In this document: piece by piece, positions 1-5,353 of the stretch
How the letters are laid out: the number at the start of each line of letters is the position of its first letter
Numbering within the stretch: the stretch's first letter is position 1
Source of the DNA: Pseudobutyrivibrio sp. UBA1225
GTDB taxonomy: Bacteria > Bacillota > Clostridia > Lachnospirales > Lachnospiraceae
Direction of reading: 5' to 3'
Assembly: GCA_002309345.1 (NCBI GenBank)
Contig: DBWZ01000010.1
Coordinates: 1 to 6,920, forward strand
DNA: 6,920 bases
Notes under the pieces: generated by a model
Database searches by the model: none
What the model saw: the letters and a program-made list of their open reading frames with translations, nothing else
Told to the model about the DNA's origin: nothing
Position numbers and translations under genes: made by a program

Positions 1-26
1 ATTGTACTAAGTCTAGTTTGTGGAAC

Positions 27-165
27 ATTTTTGTTAACCTAAGAATGTCCGTCAGGGACATCACATCCTCTTCGAATTGTAAAATCGATGAACGTACACC
101 CACAAATGGTGGCATTTTGGCATTAAGAAAATCTATAATCTTAGCTCAATTGTCCGCAGGGCACC
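27..165 (-). repeat. Diverged ~140-bp structured repeat, copy 1
   Basis: This copy matches the reverse complement of 6777-6920. Conserved blocks are 45-60 (16 bases identical, containing TGTCC-GTCAG-GGACA), 73-101 (two mismatches) and 124-155 (two mismatches). An outer A/T block at 27-44 is weaker. The middle (about 102-123) is unrelated in sequence between the copies. On the minus strand the element can fold as a long-range stem, rc of 147-151 with rc of 75-79 (AATTG/CAATT), and rc of 138-143 with rc of 80-85 (TAAGAT/ATTTTA, including one G-U). An internal hairpin uses CCAC/GTGG (100-103/109-112) and an end hairpin uses TGTCC/GGACA (46-50/56-60). Strand is assigned by the G-U pair, which works only on this strand, so it is tentative. 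It could be a small structured RNA, a non-autonomous mobile repeat or a folded DNA site. I do not recognise the family. Confidence 0.7.
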
Positions 166-226
166 TGGTGGCTGGCAGGGCGCAGGGGACAGAGCTGCAT
201 TAACCATAATTGGCGGCAAGAGGGGT

Positions 227-255
227 GGGACATGGGGGTGCAAGAGTGATAGAAT
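227..255 (+). promoter_or_regulatory. Candidate dinB promoter (extended -10)
   Basis: An extended -10, TG-A-TAGAAT, lies at 247-255 with a partial -35 GGGACA at 227-232 and a 17-base spacer. Transcription would start near 262, giving a leader of about 20 bases with the GGGAGG ribosome site (266-271) just inside it. The -35 is poor, so this is a moderate call. A second TATAAT at 134-139, inside the repeat, could also read toward dinB but has no -35. I see no LexA/SOS box of the Gram-positive GAAC-N4-GTTC type, so damage control cannot be claimed. Confidence 0.4.
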
Positions 256-281
256 AGAAGGCGACGGGAGGATGTGGGCGC

Positions 282-1523
282 ATGAGCGACAGATTGATTT
301 TTCATATAGATGTGAATAGTGCGTTTGTTTCATGGTCGGCGGTTGAGCAGTTGCGAAACGGTGGGCCAGATTTACGAGAGGTGCCCTCCGTGGTTGGTGG
401 GGACCCGAAGTCTAGGACGGGTGTCGTGTGCGCTAAGTCTATACCGGCTAAGAGGTACGGGATTGTGACGGGGGAGCCAGTGAGCATGGCTGTCAGGAAG
501 TGTCCGGATTTGGTGATTGCACATTCAAATTTTGATTGGTACGTTAAGTGCTCCCGGGCGTTTAAGGCTATTTGTCAGGAGTATACCCCTACGATGGAGT
601 CGTTTTCCATAGATGAGGTATTCCTTGATATGTCGGGGATGAATCTTATTTATCCGGATCCTATTGCTACGGCTTATGAGATTAAGGATCGTATTTATGA
701 CGAATTGGGGTTTACGGTTAATGTTGGAGTGAGCTGTAATAAGCTTCTTGCAAAGATGGCTAGTGATTTTGAAAAGCCGAATAAGGTGCACACTTTATTC
801 ATGGATGAAATTGAAGATAAGATGTGGCCGCTTCCGGTGGGGGACTTGTTTACCTGTGGTAAATCCTCGGCCCTTAGATTAAAGAGCTTGAATATTTCTA
901 CTATTGGCCAGTTGGCAAATACCCCTATAGAACAGCTTAAGCTGATATTCAGCGAGCGGGGTGCGCTTCATTTCCATAACTATGCAAACGGAATAGATGA
1001 TTCTCCAGTAGTTGATGAGCCGGAGGATGCAAAGGGTTATTCGGCAGAGACGACGGTGGAGGAAGATTTAGTCGAGCTAGAGGATATCAATAAGGTCTTG
1101 TTGGCTCAGGCAGATATTGTATCAGCCAGAATGCGAGCGGATGGCGGTAAATGCTCCTGTATAGGCGTTACCTTTAGGAATCTTGATTTTGTAAATAAGT
1201 CTCATCAAAGAAAGCTGAGCGATCCAACGGATGTTACGGATGTGATTTATAATACTGCCAAGCAGCTTATCAAAGAAAGCTGGCATGGGGAGCCCCTTAG
1301 ATTGATAGGAATTTCTCTGACAGATGTTGATAGAGACGGATTTGAGCAGATCTCTTTATTCGAGGATGAAAATAAAGAAAAGCGTAAGGCGCTTGATTCT
1401 ACGTTGGATTCTATTAGGGACAGGTTTGGCAATGGTGCAGTTCAGCGGGCTAGTACCATAGACAACGCTGGTAGGATTAATCGTAGATTTAGAGCGGAGC
1501 AAGAGAATAACCGTGACAAATAG
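282..1523 (+). CDS. dinB: Y-family DNA polymerase (DNA polymerase IV, DinB/UmuC type)
   Basis: A low-fidelity polymerase of 413 residues that copies past damaged template bases. The palm metal site is visible: HIDVN with D10, and SFSIDE with D111 and E112. F15 aligns with the steric-gate position that excludes ribonucleotides. The NVGVSCNKLLAKMASD segment (about 147-162) is the usual Y-family palm/thumb signature. The thumb and helix-hairpin-helix region follows (about 185-225), then the little-finger domain (about 252-350). QISLF at 356-360 fits the QL(S/D)LF beta-clamp-binding peptide, so the protein should be recruited by the sliding clamp. The HIDVNSAF form with N12 is common in Clostridia and differs from the E. 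coli DMDCFF form. The start at 282 is supported by GGGAGG at 266-271 with a 10-base spacer. The gene appears monocistronic, since a promoter begins just after its stop. The 5' third is richer in G than the rest. Length and motifs look complete and functional. Confidence 0.95.
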   Translation: MSDRLIFHIDVNSAFVSWSAVEQLRNGGPDLREVPSVVGGDPKSRTGVVCAKSIPAKRYGIVTGEPVSMAVRKCPDLVIAHSNFDWYVKCSRAFKAICQEYTPTMESFSIDEVFLDMSGMNLIYPDPIATAYEIKDRIYDELGFTVNVGVSCNKLLAKMASDFEKPNKVHTLFMDEIEDKMWPLPVGDLFTCGKSSALRLKSLNISTIGQLANTPIEQLKLIFSERGALHFHNYANGIDDSPVVDEPEDAKGYSAETTVEEDLVELEDINKVLLAQADIVSARMRADGGKCSCIGVTFRNLDFVNKSHQRKLSDPTDVTDVIYNTAKQLIKESWHGEPLRLIGISLTDVDRDGFEQISLFEDENKEKRKALDSTLDSIRDRFGNGAVQRASTIDNAGRINRRFRAEQENNRDK

Positions 1524-1530
1524 AATTTAA

Positions 1531-1557
1531 TTGACAATAAATGCCTTTTGGTATAAC
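1531..1557 (+). promoter_or_regulatory. Promoter for the 140-residue hypothetical gene
   Basis: A perfect -35 TTGACA (1531-1536) is followed by TG-G-TATAAC, an extended -10 at 1549-1557 with a 15-base spacer. Alternatively, TAACAT at 1554-1559 gives a 17-base spacer. It starts 8 bases after the dinB stop and leaves a leader of about 40 bases before the ATG at 1605. This is the most consensus-like promoter in the window. It implies that the next gene is expressed independently of dinB, probably by the housekeeping sigma factor. Confidence 0.65.
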
Positions 1558-1604
1558 ATTTAATTAAGAATTCATCATTTGGACACAATTGGGAGAATAA
1601 ATAT

Positions 1605-2027
1605 ATGATAACAGTGCGCACACGCAGAAAATTAGGAACAACTCAACAACAGCTTGGCGGTAACAAGGAATCAGTGTTCATCGTTTCATTGGGCCAAAAT
1701 TTTTTAGATTTCATAGATAAGTATGCTCCATCAGAGGACTACGAGTCATCGCTACTTTATTCAAGGGTAGAGCAGCTGGTTGAAGACAAGGATTACAAGG
1801 GATTGGAGCAGATTTTCATCAAGCTCAAAGTCTTTGGAACCTACGACAAGATCACAACCCGCATCACCAAGTACAAGAATATATCTACAGCTGTTGGTTT
1901 GACTTACAATGGCACTGTTTTTGAAGGGCTTTCTGACGAAAAGGCCGAGCTCGAAAAGATTGTTGCCAAAACTTGCAGCTTGTGCGGTCCAGAAGGAGAC
2001 GAATTTTTTGAAAAAAATTTAGCATAG
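1605..2027 (+). CDS. Hypothetical protein, 140 residues, soluble
   Basis: I do not recognise this family. The protein has no signal peptide or membrane segment. It starts with a short basic, Gln-rich stretch (TRRKLGTTQQQLGG, about 5-18), then alternating hydrophobic and charged segments that look mostly helical (about 25-80: FLDFIDKYA, SRVEQLVEDKDYKGLEQIFIKL). A middle segment (about 80-110) contains TRITKYKNISTAVGLTYNG. An acidic C-terminal tail follows (DEKAELEKIV, FFEKNLA) with a single CSLCG pair near residues 123-127. One CxxC pair alone cannot make a typical zinc finger. It has its own promoter (1531-1557), a GGGAG ribosome site at 1591-1595 with a 9-base spacer, and a terminator at 2068-2100, so it forms a single-gene unit. 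Those signals and the uninterrupted frame make it a real gene, but its function is unknown. Confidence 0.75.
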   Translation: MITVRTRRKLGTTQQQLGGNKESVFIVSLGQNFLDFIDKYAPSEDYESSLLYSRVEQLVEDKDYKGLEQIFIKLKVFGTYDKITTRITKYKNISTAVGLTYNGTVFEGLSDEKAELEKIVAKTCSLCGPEGDEFFEKNLA

Positions 2028-2067
2028 GATAGTTATTGAGACAAAATATCAAAAACATTGAAAAATC

Positions 2068-2100
2068 AAGGATTCTAGCCATTCGTTAGAGTCCTTTTTT
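2068..2100 (+). terminator. Rho-independent terminator after the hypothetical gene
   Basis: AAGGATTCTA (2068-2077) pairs with TAGAGTCCTT (2087-2096) around a 9-base loop, with one T-G wobble inside a 10-pair stem. The 3' arm runs into a T tract ending at 2100. It lies 41 bases after the stop codon at 2027 and separates this unit from the chemoreceptor region. Confidence 0.85.
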
Positions 2101-2121
2101 GATGTTGAGATAGATTTTTTT

Positions 2122-2150
2122 TTGACAAACTCACAAAAAAACTGAATAGT
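2122..2150 (+). promoter_or_regulatory. Candidate promoter for the chemoreceptor region
   Basis: A perfect TTGACA (2122-2127) lies 17 bases before AATAGT (2145-2150), a 4-of-6 match to the -10 consensus. A second option is the extended -10 TG-C-TATAGT at 2183-2191, which has no good -35. Either would give a leader reaching the ribosome site at 2225-2232. No clear flagellar-sigma (TAAA...CCGATA) promoter is visible, although many chemoreceptor genes use one. Confidence 0.45.
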
Positions 2151-2158
2151 CGTGAAAA

Positions 2159-2183
2159 AGACACAGAATTTTCTGAAATGTCT
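2159..2183 (+). promoter_or_regulatory. Inverted repeat, possible operator or leader hairpin
   Basis: AGACA (2159-2163) and TGTCT (2179-2183) are perfect inverted arms, with a second inner pair AGAA/TTCT. The site lies just after the expected start from the TTGACA promoter and immediately before the alternative TGCTATAGT -10. It could be a repressor site or an RNA hairpin at the transcript's 5' end. No T tract follows, so it is not an intrinsic terminator. Confidence 0.35.
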
Positions 2184-2235
2184 GCTATAGTACTTTTAAT
2201 GATTGAATTCATTTACTGGGAGTTGGAGGGGGTTT

Positions 2236-2487
2236 ATGAAGCGGTAAGCTGTTACTGAAATCGGTGATGCGATGGGTTCTCTTAGCGGCTCTATAGACGA
2301 AATCGCTCGACGAATCACATCCGTTAACGATGCATCAGTTGAGAACACAGAGGGCGTTACAAATATTCTTGGAAAGAATACACAAGCTTCAGATGTTTCA
2401 GTTAATATCGAAAAGCTGGCTGAATCAAGTAAGGTTAACGCTGAAAGCCTTAAGGGTGCTATTAATCAGTTCAAGCTTGACGAATAA
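2236..2487 (+). pseudogene. Remnant of a methyl-accepting chemotaxis protein gene (start plus C-terminal end)
   Basis: A good ribosome site (GGAGGGGG, 2225-2232) and ATG at 2236 open a frame that stops after three codons (ATG AAG CGG TAA). In the same frame, 2248-2481 encodes 78 residues that align without gaps to residues 606-683 of the intact receptor downstream, followed by one extra Glu and TAA. Shared motifs include AVTEIG, the ENTEGVT segment and the terminal ESLKGAINQFK. The simplest reading is that a second receptor gene lost its central ~1.8 kb, leaving the first codons joined to the last 78. The tail frame has no other stop. A shorter 71-residue product could start at ATG 2272, but with no good ribosome site. 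Without a membrane anchor or the CheA/CheW-binding tip it could not signal. The intact receptor starts 18 bases later and probably shares this transcript. Confidence 0.8.
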
Positions 2488-2505
2488 TCAAGGCAGGAGG
2501 AGTAT

Positions 2506-4557
2506 ATGAAAACAAAAAAACTATCCACTAGAATCACTGTATTTGTTGTTGTGGCAACAATCATAGGTGTAGCCGTACTAAGCTTTTTATCTGCATACAA
2601 GATATTTAGCGTTATGAAAGAAGAGGCTGTAAATCAATTAGCAGGAACTGTTAATTCAAATGTTGAGCAGTTGAATCGCTTTATGGAAAAAGAGTTTGCA
2701 TATGTAGATGGATATATGGCAACTGACCAGTTCCATAATATGTTAACCTCGGAGGAAGATCCAGAGGTTATAGAGGCAGCTCAGATTTGGACGGAAAAGT
2801 ATTCTAAGGTAGTTCCAAACTTGCTTAGTCTTTTTTATGCAAATGATGATGGACTTGTGCTTGTAGATTCAATCAAAGAGCTTGTGGGTTTTCAGAATGA
2901 GCAGGAAACAGTTGATTTCTTGAAGGAATTGTACAATAGTTCTGGTGGTGAACCTATGTATGGTCTTATAACTGTAGTATCACCAGCAACTAACGATATT
3001 ACAATTATTGCAACATGTAGCTCATATGTTAATGGAGATTTTGTTGGTTATTCAAGTGTTGAGTTAGATAAAACAGATTTTTATCAAATCCTTCAGCAAA
3101 TTAACGTTGCAGAAAACCAAGAGGTAGTATTAACTAGTGCTAATTCAAATCAGGTTTTCTATTCGACAAATCCTGACGAGGTTACGCTTGCAAGTGAGAA
3201 CCCTGCCATTGTAGAAATAGTGACTAAGTTGACAAATGGTGAATATGGAGACGCTACAGAAGGAACTATTAATTATAAGCAGGCGGATACCGGCAAGAGT
3301 ATGTTAGGTTACTTTAAGTATTTACCACAACAGGATTGGTTGTTATTTGTGGGCGCTGAAGAGGATGAATTATATGCATCCGCTTCAGATGCTTCTAATC
3401 TAATTATGTTAATGGCAGTTATCGTAATTATTGCTATAGCTGTAATTCTATCAATTATAATTAGGACATTGATTAAGCCAATTACAAAGGTTAAAACAGC
3501 GATTTCAAGAGTTGCGGAGCATGATATTACTGCAAATAAAGATTTGAGCGATTTATCAAAACGTAAAGACGAAATCGGAGAGCTGGCTAGAGGTACGCAA
3601 GAGGTTATTGATACCTTGAATGAAGCTGTTGGCTTATTTAAGAATTGTAGTGGATCTTTGAGTGAAAGCTCTAAGGATTTAAATAAAGCATCTAGCTTAT
3701 TAGGTGAGGTTACAACTGAAAACAGAGATATTGCTGACAATCTTTCTGTAAAGATTAATGAGACAAACGATTCTATCGAATCTATCCATGAAGAGATAAA
3801 CAATATCGTAAATCTTGTTACTAGGGTTACTGAAAAGGTTGAAGCAGGTGAAAGTGATTCTCAAAAGCTTATTGATTCAGCCGGCGAGATAAATGAAAAA
3901 ATCGATACAGAAATCGAGAATAACACAGCCACCTTGCAGGAGACTATGGTCAACATGCAGGAGGCGCTTGAAAGCTTGAAGGCTGTTGAACAAATCAATG
4001 CATTGGCTGAGGATATTATGTCAATCACATCTCAGACAAACCTTCTTTCTCTTAATGCTTCTATCGAGGCTGCAAGAGCCGGTGAGGCAGGTAAGGGCTT
4101 TGCAGTAGTAGCTGGTGAGATTGGACAGCTTGCTGATCAGTCTAAAGAAACAGCTATGAACATCACAGAAATTGTTGCAGCAAGTAATAAATCTGTATCT
4201 AATGTACGTGATCAGGTTACAAAGCTGATTGAGTACATTAAGAGTGATGTTATGTCTAGTTTCCAAACCTTTGCAGATCAGAGTAAATACTACGATGAAG
4301 GTATTATAGAAATAAAGAAGGCTGTAACAGAAATTGGTGAGGCTATGGAATCTCTTTCTGATTCTATTAATGAAATTGCTAGAGGTATCACAGCTGTAAA
4401 CAATGCCTCTGCTGAAAATACAGAAGGTGTTACAAGCATACTTGGAAAGAATACGCAGGCATCTGATGTTTCAGTTAATATCGAAAGATTGGCTGAATCT
4501 AGCAAGGCTAACGCAGAAAGCCTTAAGGGAGCTATCAACCAGTTTAAGATTGACTAG
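2506..4557 (+). CDS. Methyl-accepting chemotaxis protein with dCache-type sensor domain
   Basis: A transmembrane chemoreceptor of 683 residues that should sense a ligand outside the cell and control the kinase CheA through CheW. Membrane segments lie at about 9-30 and 298-320. They flank a ~265-residue extracellular region typical in size and fold pattern of double Cache domains (FYANDDGLVLVDS near 110-122, GYSSVELDKTDF near 181-192, the WLLFVG strand near 278-283). I see no clear amino-acid-binding Cache motif, so the ligand is unknown. HAMP spans about 321-375 (P325 in IKPITKVK, then DEIGEL). The cytoplasmic coiled coil follows. Its conserved hairpin tip at about 497-535 (INALAEDIM, TNLLSLNASIEAARAGE, GKGFAVVA) contacts CheW and CheA. 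No C-terminal CheR-binding pentapeptide is visible. The ATG at 2506 follows GGAGG at 2496-2500. No CheA, CheW or flagellar gene is in the window. Confidence 0.95.
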   Translation: MKTKKLSTRITVFVVVATIIGVAVLSFLSAYKIFSVMKEEAVNQLAGTVNSNVEQLNRFMEKEFAYVDGYMATDQFHNMLTSEEDPEVIEAAQIWTEKYSKVVPNLLSLFYANDDGLVLVDSIKELVGFQNEQETVDFLKELYNSSGGEPMYGLITVVSPATNDITIIATCSSYVNGDFVGYSSVELDKTDFYQILQQINVAENQEVVLTSANSNQVFYSTNPDEVTLASENPAIVEIVTKLTNGEYGDATEGTINYKQADTGKSMLGYFKYLPQQDWLLFVGAEEDELYASASDASNLIMLMAVIVIIAIAVILSIIIRTLIKPITKVKTAISRVAEHDITANKDLSDLSKRKDEIGELARGTQEVIDTLNEAVGLFKNCSGSLSESSKDLNKASSLLGEVTTENRDIADNLSVKINETNDSIESIHEEINNIVNLVTRVTEKVEAGESDSQKLIDSAGEINEKIDTEIENNTATLQETMVNMQEALESLKAVEQINALAEDIMSITSQTNLLSLNASIEAARAGEAGKGFAVVAGEIGQLADQSKETAMNITEIVAASNKSVSNVRDQVTKLIEYIKSDVMSSFQTFADQSKYYDEGIIEIKKAVTEIGEAMESLSDSINEIARGITAVNNASAENTEGVTSILGKNTQASDVSVNIERLAESSKANAESLKGAINQFKID

Positions 4558-4577
4558 ATATAAACTAAAATATATAA

Positions 4578-4600
4578 CGCAAAATTTGCTTGCGCACAAT
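4578..4600 (+). other. Weak hairpin between chemoreceptor and regulator genes
   Basis: CGCAA (4578-4582) pairs with TTGCG (4590-4594) around a 7-base loop, followed by a T-rich stretch (CTTTGTTTTT, 4601-4610). The stem is only five pairs and the T run begins several bases later. It may be a leaky terminator or nothing. If inactive, the receptor and the two-component genes could share some transcript across the 80-base gap. Confidence 0.25.
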
Positions 4601-4637
4601 CTTTGTTTTTAAATTTACTTGTGATATTTTTATTACC

Positions 4638-5342
4638 ATGATTAAAGTATGTATAGTTGAAGATGAAATGGAGCAGGCTCAGCGCCTAAAGAATTACATA
4701 AACAAATATGGTAATAGTCATAAGGATCAGTTTTCTATTACCCATGTTTTGGATGGAATAGATATAGTCGATGACTATAAAAGTCAGTATGATATTGTAC
4801 TTTTAGATATCCAGATGAAACATTTGGACGGCATGGCTGCGGCAAAAAAAATCCGTAAGTTGGATTCGGATGTTATTATCATTTTTATAACATCAACAGT
4901 CCAGTATGCCGTTCAAGGGTATGCTGTTGATGCTTTGGGTTATGTCCTAAAGCCGGTTCCCTTCACTCAGTTTGAGCAGCTTTTCGACAAGGCAATCGCT
5001 AGGGTAAAGGCGAAACAGCAGCATGTTTACATAAAGGTTTCGGTGGAAGATAAGCAAATAAAGCTTGATTGTGATTCAATCTTTTTTATAGAGAGCCAAA
5101 GGAATAATGTAATCATTCATTGTGATGATGCAGATTACACAACCTTAGGCCCTCTAAAAAAGTTTGAGGAAATGCTTGCAGAGCATGGATTTAGCAAATG
5201 CCATAATGCTTATCTGATAAATCTTTCTTTTGTGGAAGCGGTGCAGAAGGAATACGTTATCTTGTCACACAAGATTTCTCTTCCAATCAGCCGTGCTCGC
5301 AAAAAGGAATTTATGTCAGCCCTGACTGAGGATATTTTATAA
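4638..5342 (+). CDS. LytTR-family response regulator (AgrA/LytR type)
   Basis: A 234-residue transcription regulator with an N-terminal receiver domain and a C-terminal LytTR DNA-binding domain. The receiver (about 1-120) shows the acidic pair E8/D9, the phosphate-accepting D57 in VLLDIQM, T85 in the FITS strand and K105 in the LKP motif, so the phosphorylation site is intact. The LytTR domain (about 127-230) carries DSIFFIESQRNNVIIH, FSKCHNAYLINLSFV and the LPISRARKKEF end typical of the family. Members bind pairs of ~9-bp direct repeats upstream of targets. I found no convincing pair in this window. The start at 4638 is chosen because it gives the family's normal IKVCIVEDE beginning. An upstream TTG at 4590 would add 16 unrelated residues. 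There is no strong ribosome site, only GTGAT at 4621-4625. The kinase gene starts 11 bases after its stop, so the two form an operon. Confidence 0.93.
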   Translation: MIKVCIVEDEMEQAQRLKNYINKYGNSHKDQFSITHVLDGIDIVDDYKSQYDIVLLDIQMKHLDGMAAAKKIRKLDSDVIIIFITSTVQYAVQGYAVDALGYVLKPVPFTQFEQLFDKAIARVKAKQQHVYIKVSVEDKQIKLDCDSIFFIESQRNNVIIHCDDADYTTLGPLKKFEEMLAEHGFSKCHNAYLINLSFVEAVQKEYVILSHKISLPISRARKKEFMSALTEDIL

Positions 5343-5353
5343 AAGGGGATATT

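Noticed and set aside
73..101. SOS/LexA box upstream of dinB
   Set aside because: A GAAC half-site occurs at 90-93 but there is no matching GTTC arm at the required spacing. The same block occurs in the other repeat copy, away from any repair gene.
141..160. tRNA D-arm-like sequence TTAGCTCAATTG inside the repeat
   Set aside because: The match is limited to the D-arm. No acceptor stem, anticodon arm or T-arm (GGTTCRA) follows at the right spacing in either copy.
27..165. Repeat as an integron attC site, CRISPR repeat or known riboswitch
   Set aside because: No GTTRRRY/RYYYAAC core pair, no regularly spaced repeats and no consensus core of the riboswitch classes I can recall is present. Only two inverted copies lie 6.6 kb apart.
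18..203. Open frame of 61 codons at the left edge on the + strand
   Set aside because: It crosses the non-coding repeat and has no ribosome site. The second repeat copy does not preserve the frame, and the composition is not coding-like.
3309..3803. 164-codon open frame on the minus strand
   Set aside because: It lies entirely inside the chemoreceptor gene. Its Ser/Ile-rich translation reflects the opposite strand of a well-supported coding frame.
4403..4612. 69-codon + strand frame overlapping the receptor's 3' end
   Set aside because: It is a shifted frame within the receptor gene, with no separate ribosome site and no recognisable protein features.
4590..4637. Upstream TTG start for the response regulator
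   Set aside because: It would add 16 hydrophobic residues not found in the family and has no ribosome site. ATG 4638 gives the canonical receiver N terminus.
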